DNA of 6,792 bases, taken from positions 1-6,792 of the forward strand of contig DMAZ01000053.1 of the NCBI GenBank assembly GCA_003446335.1, written 5' to 3'. This DNA is from Lachnospiraceae bacterium (GTDB lineage: Bacteria > Bacillota_A > Clostridia > Lachnospirales > Lachnospiraceae). A program made the translations under genes and the position numbers. Below the pieces are notes generated by a model. It did no database searches and was not told the origin of the DNA. It worked only from the letters and a program-made list of their open reading frames with translations. Of the stretch, positions 1 to 4,566 are shown piece by piece; positions within the stretch are counted from its first letter, which is position 1; every line of letters begins with the position of its first letter.

Positions 1-437
1 ATCTGCCGCAGCTCGATGCGGGTCCGGAAAATGCTGGCCAGCTCCTTGACCAGGTCGCGGAAATCGATGCGTCCGTCCGCGGTGAAATAAAAGAGAACTT
101 TACTGTTGTCAAATGTATACTCCGCCTGGATCAGTTTCATCTCCAGACCGCGTTCCGCGATCTTTTCCTTGCAGATCCTGTAGGCTTCTTTCTCCTTCAC
201 CCGGTTCTCCGCCTCGCGCTCCGTGTCGAGCTCTGTGGCGATACGGATGACATCCTTCAGCGGCTGCGGAACCTTTTCGTCCTCGAGCTCCATCGGGGAC
301 AGGACAACCGTGCCGTATTCAATGCCGCGCACGGTCTCGACGATGACATGATCGTTATAGTGGATATCGAGGCCCTTCGGGTCAAAATAATAAATTTTAC
401 TGGTATTTCTGAATTTTACTCCTATAATCGTCTGCAT
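1..437 (-). CDS. ricT: RicT (YaaT), PSP1-domain protein, N-terminal part
   Basis: The reading frame is open from an ATG at 437-435 to the window edge and gives 145 residues starting MQTIIGVKFRNTSKIYYFDP. The visible part has the N-terminal beta-rich region with the YFDPKGL and VRGIEYGTVV segments, then a charged helical linker (about residues 70-100). The start of the PSP1 domain follows, with the family signature YTFDNSKVLFYFTADGRIDF near residues 106-125 and FRDLVKELASIFRTRIELRQ after it. In Bacillus subtilis RicT forms a complex with RicA and RicF that carries Fe-S clusters, and it influences RNase Y mRNA maturation and the sporulation phosphorelay. The C-terminal cysteine-containing half lies beyond the window. 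It is the third gene of the kinase-like/holB operon, the same holB-ricT order as in Bacillus. A modest AAAGG ribosome binding site precedes the start. Confidence 0.9.
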   Translation of the reverse strand, partial: MQTIIGVKFRNTSKIYYFDPKGLDIHYNDHVIVETVRGIEYGTVVLSPMELEDEKVPQPLKDVIRIATELDTEREAENRVKEKEAYRICKEKIAERGLEMKLIQAEYTFDNSKVLFYFTADGRIDFRDLVKELASIFRTRIELRQ

Positions 438-528
438 TTCACTACCTTTATCTAACTTGAACTATATGAAAAATCCCCGCCTCTGCCGGAGTCATGAAAC
501 AGATCTTTCCCGGTCCGGGAACCGCCTC
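438..528 (-). other. holB-ricT intergenic spacer with small hairpin
   Basis: These 91 bases separate the holB stop from the ricT start, which is long for an operon interior. They hold a 15-bp near-perfect palindrome at 507-521 (TTCCCGG-T-CCGGGAA) and a direct repeat of CCGCCTCT at 477-484 and 522-529, whose second copy runs one base into the holB stop codon. On the minus strand the second CCGCCTCT copy lies before the palindrome, and the first is followed by a short T-run (ATTTTT). I see no convincing promoter for ricT here. The hairpin could moderate readthrough or protect mRNA ends, but that is inference. Confidence 0.3.
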
Positions 529-1527
529 TCACAGGTTCTCTGCTATCGTCAGGAAGAGCAGCTCGAGCGTGAGGTCAAAATTGACATTCGCGCGAAGCCG
601 CGTTTTTGCCTTCTCGATTGCGGCGAGGATATCCTGCAGGCCTTCGTACGAACTGACGGACGCCTGCCGCCGGATCTCGCTCAGCTCGCGCCGGAATACG
701 AGATCATCGGTCTCCCTTGTCGCCTTGTAGAGCAGGACATCGCGGAACCACATGGTCAGGATATCGAGGAAATCGTTGATGCGGGTCTTGTCCTCGGAGA
801 GCTCCTTTACGACTTCGATGATTTCGTAGATCTGTAATTCGTGGATATCGCTGACGATCTTGACCGTCTTTTCCGCGAGATTTGCGAAGGAATCGCCCGA
901 CGCCGCCACCTGGGCTCTTCCGATGTTTCCCTGTGCAAATGCCGTCGCCACATCCGCCTCGTAATCCGGCAGATGCATCTCGTCCATGAGGTAATCCTTT
1001 ACATCCTTGTCGCTGACCGTCTTCAGGTTCAGGCGGACGCAGCGGGAGAGGATGGTGGAAAGGAGCGCGTCGGGGTTATTTGCAAGAAGCAGAAGGACCG
1101 CGTAGGCAGGCGGCTCCTCGATCGTCTTTAAAAGCGCGTTCTGAGCCTGCGCATTCATTTTCTCAGCTTCATTAATGATATATATTTTATATCGGCTCTC
1201 GTAGGGCCGGATGTCGACCGTATCGACGACCTGCTCCCGGATATCTTTTACGGAGATGGTATTGGGCTTGTCGTGCGTGACCATGATGATGTCCGGATGG
1301 TTCTCGCTGAGAGCCTTCCTGCAGGAGGTGCATTTCATGCATGGATTGGTCCTGCCCTTCTCACACTGGAGCAGTGTGGCGAACAGTGTCGCCAGCAATT
1401 TCTTTCCCGAGCCCGGTTCTCCGGCAAAAAGATAGGCATGCGAAATTTTTCCGCTTTTGACAGCGTTCTGAAGATGTTCAATGATATCGTTGTGTCCTAC
1501 TACAGCAGCAAATCCTCTCTCGTCCAT
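529..1527 (-). CDS. holB: DNA polymerase III subunit delta-prime
   Basis: The 332-residue product is an AAA+ clamp-loader subunit. It works with delta and tau/gamma to open the beta sliding clamp and load it at primed DNA. Visible motifs in order: a start resembling the family GHxxII/L segment (residues 11-16); a P-loop GEPGSGKK at 36-43, where the usual final Ser/Thr is Lys, as expected for a subunit that does not hydrolyse ATP; a four-cysteine zinc module (C55, C63, C66, C69); a degenerate Walker B region IYIINEAEKM at 115-124; the stretch NALLKTIEEPP at 130-140; and the SRC motif at 161-163, which in delta-prime carries the arginine finger. The C-terminal third is the helical collar domain. 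Length matches the family. The start is fixed by a strong AAAGGAGG five bases upstream (complement of 1533-1540). The gene ends in TGA. It sits 68 bp after the kinase-like gene and upstream of ricT. Confidence 0.96.
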   Translation of the reverse strand: MDERGFAAVVGHNDIIEHLQNAVKSGKISHAYLFAGEPGSGKKLLATLFATLLQCEKGRTNPCMKCTSCRKALSENHPDIIMVTHDKPNTISVKDIREQVVDTVDIRPYESRYKIYIINEAEKMNAQAQNALLKTIEEPPAYAVLLLLANNPDALLSTILSRCVRLNLKTVSDKDVKDYLMDEMHLPDYEADVATAFAQGNIGRAQVAASGDSFANLAEKTVKIVSDIHELQIYEIIEVVKELSEDKTRINDFLDILTMWFRDVLLYKATRETDDLVFRRELSEIRRQASVSSYEGLQDILAAIEKAKTRLRANVNFDLTLELLFLTIAENL

Positions 1528-1595
1528 GCATGCCTCCTTTCTGAATGAAACAAAACAATGATTTTTATCTTAAAATATGTCTTACCGGAAATTTC

Positions 1596-2213
1596 TCATT
1601 CCGCGCACTCCGGGACCCTGGAGGCATTGGCCGTAACGGTCCGCAGCAGCTCGTCCAGACAGTCCTCCAGCGGACCGTTGTTGTCGTAACGTTTTTCGAT
1701 CCCGGCTTCTTTGATCTTCTCCTCCGAGAAATCTTCCGCATCGGCGAGGAAGCGCCGGCACATCTCCCGGTAGGAAGGTGTCTCCTGCTTGCCTTCCCGC
1801 TTCATGGCCCGGATGAGGAGATTCTCATCGCTCACATCGATATAGAGGGGGACTACGAGGTCCGAACCGAAATAATCGCGGACTTTACGGTAGGAGACAA
1901 GTGTTCCGATCGCGAGATAATTCGCTTTGCGCGGATCGAGTCCCTTGTCGACGGTCGCGTACGTCCAGGGACCTGCAATCGTTTCGTATGTCCGCTCTTC
2001 GATGACCTTCCCCTCTTTCCGGAAGGCCTCAAGGCCGGGGCCGTCGGTAAAGTGATACTGGCGCCCCTCTTTCTCGCCCGTGCGAATGGGACGGGTGGTA
2101 TACAGAATGATGGGCTCAAGGCCGATGGACGGATTTTGGGCAGATGCCTGCATTAATCCTTTATATAATTTGTCCTTACCGGACGCGGATTTTCCCATTA
2201 TGTAAAAAATCAT
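1596..2213 (-). CDS. Guanylate kinase-like protein (divergent GMP kinase paralogue)
   Basis: The 205-residue product has the guanylate kinase layout. A P-loop GKSASGKD lies at residues 7-14, followed by the GMP-binding segment TTRPIRTGEKEGRQYHF at 39-55, which matches the family TTRxxRxGExxGxxYxF. YETIAGPWTYAT at 76-87 corresponds to the usual Y-G-T contact region. SYREMCRRFLADAEDF (147-162) matches the arginine-bearing lid/helix region, and a YDNN segment lies near 176-179. Genuine guanylate kinases convert GMP and ATP to GDP and ADP. This copy departs from them in the P-loop: the Ser/Thr after the Lys is Asp14, and the next residue is Lys15. GMP kinase activity is therefore not assured, and it may be a second, specialised NMP kinase beside a canonical gmk elsewhere. 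GGGAGG (complement of 2220-2225) lies six bases before the ATG. It is the first gene of the operon with holB and ricT and occupies the place tmk has in Bacillus. Confidence 0.82.
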   Translation of the reverse strand: MIFYIMGKSASGKDKLYKGLMQASAQNPSIGLEPIILYTTRPIRTGEKEGRQYHFTDGPGLEAFRKEGKVIEERTYETIAGPWTYATVDKGLDPRKANYLAIGTLVSYRKVRDYFGSDLVVPLYIDVSDENLLIRAMKREGKQETPSYREMCRRFLADAEDFSEEKIKEAGIEKRYDNNGPLEDCLDELLRTVTANASRVPECAE

Positions 2214-2272
2214 CCGGAACCTCCCGGCGTTTTAGTCGCCGCACAGACGCGAAAAACAACCATAATCAATTA

Positions 2273-2301
2273 ATTTTACTAATAAATCCACAGAAAATCA
2301 A
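2273..2301 (-). promoter_or_regulatory. Sigma-A-type promoter for the kinase-like/holB/ricT operon
   Basis: On the minus strand TTGATT (complement of 2296-2301) is separated by exactly 17 bases from TAAAAT (complement of 2273-2278). Transcription would start near 2266, giving a leader of about 50 bases before the kinase-like ATG at 2213. The spacing is ideal and each box has four or five matches to consensus. No other promoter of comparable quality is visible in the operon. Confidence 0.55.
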
Positions 2302-2328
2302 GTATGACCGATGTGTCATTCGAAGGGT

Positions 2329-2417
2329 AACATGCGGGAAAAATGTATACGGAGCTTCCCCTTAAAAACGTTTTGTGTGGTATTATATTTGTTAACTAAA
2401 ATGCGAGAAGTGTTTAC
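2329..2417. repeat. Pair of degenerate bipartite repeats upstream of the orphan regulator
   Basis: AACATGCGGGAA at 2329-2340 and AAAATGCGAGAA at 2398-2409 agree at 10 of 12 positions. Each is followed by a similar second box, TGTATAC (2344-2350) and TGTTTAC (2411-2417), but with a gap of three bases in the first copy and one in the second. The start points are 69 bp apart and bracket the likely promoter of the 478-residue regulator. They are candidate operator sites, for example for autoregulation. The match is short enough that chance is possible. Confidence 0.25.
2362..2389 (+). promoter_or_regulatory. Possible promoter for the 478-residue regulator
   Basis: TTAAAA at 2362-2367 and TATATT at 2384-2389 are 16 bases apart, giving a weak -35 and a good -10 box. 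An alternative -10 is TATTAT at 2381-2386. The start of transcription would be near 2395, leaving a leader of about 45 bases. The promoter is back-to-back with the one for the kinase-like operon, with their -35 boxes about 60 bp apart. Confidence 0.35.
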
Positions 2418-2440
2418 TTTTGGATAAATGAGGGAATCAC

Positions 2441-3877
2441 ATGAGTAACTTTTCAGACATACTGACTCAAATTATGGACCGAAAATGTGCAGTCAACAAT
2501 GAAGTGATACGCTACACCGGCATCGACCGGTCTACTTTTTTCAAGATAAAAAACGGCTCACGAAATCCTTCGGGGCTGAAAATGATCGAGAAAATAGCGG
2601 ACGGGCTTCAGCTGAACGAAAAGGATCGGCATCTGCTCGTTGAATCTTATGAGATCGACCAGATGGGTCCTTACAGATACTACGGCGTGAAAGCGTTAAA
2701 ACAGTTTTTTATGACGGAAAGACGGTTTTCCGGAAGAAATTCGGTGACGATCACGATACCTCCGTTCCAGGAAGGCGAACACGTTCGTGTATTCCGCAAT
2801 CCTTCCGAGGTCATGACCGTGATCTGCGGCATGCTCTATGAAAAGTCGCCGAAGATTCGGATCGCGGAAAACCGAATGAGCGGCATTTTTGCAACAATCC
2901 TTCCGCAGGCTTCCAACGCGTCGCCGGAGACAGAATATGTACATATTTTCATGCTGGACGATACGGAAACGGTGGGCGTAGACAATCAGCTCTACAACGT
3001 GAACTGTTTCTGCAACGTCATGAAAACGTTGCTCCAGACAGGGTCCTATCTGCCGTCCTACTCGTATCTGCCGGTGTCGGCCGTGGCAGCGAGCGAGCAG
3101 CAGACCAATTTCATTCTGAGCGACCGGTTTCTTCTGACATATTCGGACGGGTTCAAATCCGCCGTCATGTATGAAGACAGGGAAATGCTGGAACTTTATC
3201 GGGATATATTTGAGAATCGTCTGGGCAGATCCGTTCCGTTCGTCATGTCGCCGGACGGGAACGAAATTGTCAGCGCATTTGCGGAGAGACGGATCGCCGG
3301 TCAGGACGGCCGTGATATCTATGTCTTATGCCCGAATCTTTTCTGTTTTCTGTCAGAGGAGGAAGAAGAGGAGTGGTTCTCGCGCTATACGCAAAGCGGC
3401 GACCCCTGTAAGGAGAAGATCCGGGAGGGACTTCTATCTTTCCGGGACATAAGAAAGCAGCTCGGAAGACAGGATCCGTTCTGGCATGTGATCAGTGACA
3501 GAAGCGCGGTGATTCGATTTGCGGAGACAGGGCAGGTCAGCGGATTCATGAGGCAGTATCTGAGAGATGTCCCGAAGGAGGAGCGCGCGGCAAGACTCAG
3601 GCAGTGGCGCGTAAGGTCGGAGTATTATAACGTGCGGATCGTCCGGGAAAAATGTTGTCCGGATACATGTGATCTGTTCATCGCCGCTACGAGCCGGGAT
3701 GTCTTTCTTATACTTGCGGACGGGCGGGATGAGAAAAGCAGAAAGTTCTGTGTGAGGGAGCCGGGCACGACGGCGTTGATCTGCACCTATCTGGAAAAAC
3801 TTGAAAAAGAGTGCGCCATGGAAAAGGAAGAATACAGGGCTTTTATGGATGGTCTGATCAGGAAGGTCAGCGGATAA
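2441..3877 (+). CDS. Orphan helix-turn-helix regulator with unrecognised C-terminal domain
   Basis: The 478-residue product begins with an XRE-like helix-turn-helix at about residues 4-70. Turn and recognition helix fall in VIRYTGIDRSTFFKIKNG, and IEKIADGLQLNEKDRHLL follows as the last helices of the fold. A linker (about 75-100) leads to a roughly 370-residue region with no motif I can assign. It has no signal peptide or membrane segment. It contains an acidic patch (LSEEEEEEWF, 304-313), a cysteine pair in REKCCPDTC (402-410), and a closing FCVREPGTTALICTYLEKL segment (436-454). A DNA-binding regulator with a sensory or oligomerising C-terminus is the natural reading; ligand and targets are unknown. 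The start is well supported: a stop codon lies immediately upstream in frame (2429-2431), and GAGGG (2430-2434) is six bases before the ATG. It is divergent from the kinase-like operon and convergent with the small XRE gene. Codon use does not stand out from the neighbours. Confidence 0.75.
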   Translation: MSNFSDILTQIMDRKCAVNNEVIRYTGIDRSTFFKIKNGSRNPSGLKMIEKIADGLQLNEKDRHLLVESYEIDQMGPYRYYGVKALKQFFMTERRFSGRNSVTITIPPFQEGEHVRVFRNPSEVMTVICGMLYEKSPKIRIAENRMSGIFATILPQASNASPETEYVHIFMLDDTETVGVDNQLYNVNCFCNVMKTLLQTGSYLPSYSYLPVSAVAASEQQTNFILSDRFLLTYSDGFKSAVMYEDREMLELYRDIFENRLGRSVPFVMSPDGNEIVSAFAERRIAGQDGRDIYVLCPNLFCFLSEEEEEEWFSRYTQSGDPCKEKIREGLLSFRDIRKQLGRQDPFWHVISDRSAVIRFAETGQVSGFMRQYLRDVPKEERAARLRQWRVRSEYYNVRIVREKCCPDTCDLFIAATSRDVFLILADGRDEKSRKFCVREPGTTALICTYLEKLEKECAMEKEEYRAFMDGLIRKVSG

Positions 3878-3886
3878 GAGCACACA

Positions 3887-3957
3887 AAGAGGCTGTCGCG
3901 ACAGGAGAGGCGATAAATGAATACGGCAGGCATTTGCAGAGAAGGCCGTCATATTCA
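3887..3957. terminator. Convergent intergenic hairpins, possible decayed terminator
   Basis: Between the two convergent genes there is a perfect 12-bp palindrome CTGTCGCGACAG at 3893-3904, preceded by AAAGAGG. This resembles the left arm and loop of the GAGGCTGTCGC-type terminators seen in Firmicutes, but the right arm after CAG no longer pairs and there is no clear T-run. A second, imperfect stem joins TGAATACGGC (3918-3927) with GCCG-TATTCA (3945-3957, three-base bulge) around a 17-base loop. Either could end transcription in one or both directions; neither is a textbook intrinsic terminator. Confidence 0.3.
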
Positions 3958-4003
3958 GCTGCGCAGACCCTACTGCGGCAGCCCGTTTTTATTCCGCATG
4001 TAA
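3917..4003 (+). CDS. Possible 28-residue small ORF antisense to the XRE gene end
   Basis: An ATG at 3917 has a good purine-rich ribosome binding site (AGGAGAGG, 3903-3910) six bases upstream. It opens a frame that ends at TAA 4001-4003, encoding a basic 28-residue peptide beginning MNTAGICREGRHIQL. It lies 39 bp after the regulator stop, so it could be translated from readthrough mRNA, and it overlaps the last codons of the convergent XRE gene. No motif is recognised, and a short frame like this can arise by chance. Confidence 0.15.
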   Translation: MNTAGICREGRHIQLRRPYCGSPFLFRM

Positions 4004-4269
4004 CTGGCAAGCCGCCTGAGCGCGTTTATATCGTCGTCTGTCAGACCGTTCGTGTCGATATAACTTTCAGGCAGAAGACCCAGAAGATAATCCGTCGAGA
4101 CGTGAAAAACGGAGGCGATCCTCACCAGCATTTCAGGGGAGGGGGTGCGTTCCTCCTTCTCGTAATAGGAGACGGTGGCCTTGGTGACGCCGAGGGCGAC
4201 GGCCAGCTGGGTCTGGGTCAGGGAGTTCAGTTTTCGTAATTCTTTGAGACGTTTTCCGAAACCTTGCAA
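3970..4269 (-). CDS. XRE/Cro-family transcriptional regulator
   Basis: The 99-residue product is a compact repressor-type protein. Residues 7-64 form the five-helix Cro/C1 domain: RLKELRKLNSLTQTQLAVAL, then GVTKATVSYYEKEERTPS with the recognition helix near 29-38, then MLVRIASVFHVSTDYLLG. The tail GLTDDDINALRRLASYMRNKN (75-95) looks like a short helical dimerisation segment, as in SinR/phage-repressor relatives. The start codon is TTG (complement of 4267-4269). It is supported by GAGGTG five bases upstream (complement of 4275-4280), and no other start lies upstream in frame. The gene ends in TAG. It is divergent from the YfhO-like gene, and its own predicted promoter is covered by one of two matching operator-like repeats. 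Autorepression plus control of the neighbour is therefore the likely role (inferred). Confidence 0.9.
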   Translation of the reverse strand: MQGFGKRLKELRKLNSLTQTQLAVALGVTKATVSYYEKEERTPSPEMLVRIASVFHVSTDYLLGLLPESYIDTNGLTDDDINALRRLASYMRNKNGLPQ

Positions 4270-4307
4270 AAGAACACCTCGATTCGGGAAGTTTTCAATC
4301 GTAATTT

Positions 4308-4337
4308 ATTATAATAGAGTGGCAAGTTTGTGGACAA
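4308..4337 (-). promoter_or_regulatory. Promoter of the small XRE regulator
   Basis: On the minus strand TTGTCC (complement of 4332-4337) and a perfect TATAAT (complement of 4308-4313) are 18 bases apart. Transcription would start near 4301, about 30 bases before the TTG start codon. The -35 box and most of the spacer lie within operator-like module 1 (4319-4338), so a protein bound there would block RNA polymerase. Confidence 0.55.
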
Positions 4338-4338
4338 G
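4319..4338. repeat. Operator-like module 1: tandem half-sites 11 bp apart
   Basis: This copy consists of GTGGCAAG (4319-4326), TTT, and GTGGACAAG (4330-4338). The two boxes are direct repeats with an 11-bp period, so they lie on nearly the same face of the helix. The module matches the one at 4430-4449 at 16 of 20 positions. On the plus strand each copy lies exactly three bases after a -10-like hexamer (TATAAT at 4310-4315 here). The complementary TTGTCCACA is one mismatch from a DnaA box, an alternative I consider less likely. Confidence 0.5.
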
Positions 4339-4372
4339 ATAAAAATACAAATAAATGCGGAGATTCGGGTTT

Positions 4373-4392
4373 TAGTCCTCATCAGTGGACTA
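4373..4392. repeat. Short inverted repeat between the two operator-like modules
   Basis: TAGTCC (4373-4378) and GGACTA (4387-4392) form a perfect six-base inverted repeat around an eight-base centre. The right arm belongs to a further GTGGAC box (4385-4390), placed 66 bp (six times 11) from the start of module 1. It may be a palindromic protein site or a weak hairpin. Confidence 0.3.
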
Positions 4393-4429
4393 TTTATATG
4401 AAATAAGAATGGTAAAATCTTAAAATCCG

Positions 4430-4449
4430 GTGGCAAATGTGTGGACGAG
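4430..4449. repeat. Operator-like module 2: tandem half-sites 11 bp apart
   Basis: GTGGCAAA (4430-4437), TGT, and GTGGACGAG (4441-4449) repeat the layout of module 1, with the same 11-bp period. A TAAAAT (4421-4426) sits three bases upstream, just as TATAAT does in module 1. The module ends 19 bases before the -35 box of the predicted promoter for the YfhO-like gene, a position suited to activation or repression. Confidence 0.5.
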
Positions 4450-4468
4450 GTTTATTTACCCCCGATAC

Positions 4469-4497
4469 TTGCGATGGAATGGAGGCAAAAATACAAT
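4469..4497 (+). promoter_or_regulatory. Promoter of the YfhO-like gene
   Basis: TTGCGA (4469-4474) and TACAAT (4492-4497) are separated by 17 bases, with four and five matches to the sigma-A consensus. Transcription would begin near 4504, giving a leader of about 59 bases that carries the AAGGAGG ribosome binding site. A perfect TTGACA at 4511-4516 has no matching -10 box downstream and was discounted. Confidence 0.45.
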
Positions 4498-4566
4498 GTT
4501 CCTGTGACTTTTGACAAGGCAGGCAGATCAGACTGCGGCATCGCAAGGAGGACACCCGGGGAATGA
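4474..4566 (+). CDS. Possible 30-residue leader ORF overlapping the YfhO-like start
   Basis: From ATG 4474 a frame of 30 codons, starting MEWRQKYNVPVTFDKAG, runs to a TGA at 4564-4566. This TGA overlaps the downstream ATG (4563-4565) as ATGA, the arrangement typical of translational coupling. An in-frame GTG at 4441 would extend it to 41 residues. Against it: no ribosome binding site is visible near ATG 4474, and the frame begins upstream of the predicted transcription start near 4504. No similarity is recognised, and the peptide could equally be a chance frame. Confidence 0.18.
   Translation: MEWRQKYNVPVTFDKAGRSDCGIARRTPGE

Noticed and set aside
457..837. 126-codon plus-strand frame
   Set aside because: It lies antisense to holB, has no ribosome binding site or recognisable motif, and the minus-strand frame is an unmistakable clamp-loader subunit.
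1545..2156. 203-codon plus-strand frame
   Set aside because: Antisense shadow of the guanylate-kinase-like gene, whose protein motifs are clear.
2428..2448. Six-codon frame overlapping the regulator start
   Set aside because: The tiny ATG frame shares the ribosome binding region of the real gene and is too short to interpret; the 2441 start has better spacing.
3434..3952. 172-codon minus-strand frame
   Set aside because: Antisense to the orphan regulator; low-complexity composition rich in Arg, Pro and Leu with no domain pattern.
4328..4338. DnaA box or replication origin
   Set aside because: TTGTCCACA (complement) is one mismatch from the DnaA box, but the second module has two mismatches, and there is no cluster of boxes, unwinding element or dnaA/dnaN neighbour. 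The tandem operator reading fits better.
4437..4514. 25-residue cysteine-containing ORF starting MCGRGLF
   Set aside because: No proper ribosome binding site, starts inside operator-like module 2 and upstream of the predicted transcription start, and ends in the leader without any linked feature.
4511..4516. Perfect TTGACA as -35 box for the YfhO-like gene
   Set aside because: At 16-18 bases downstream there is only GC-rich sequence with no -10-like hexamer.
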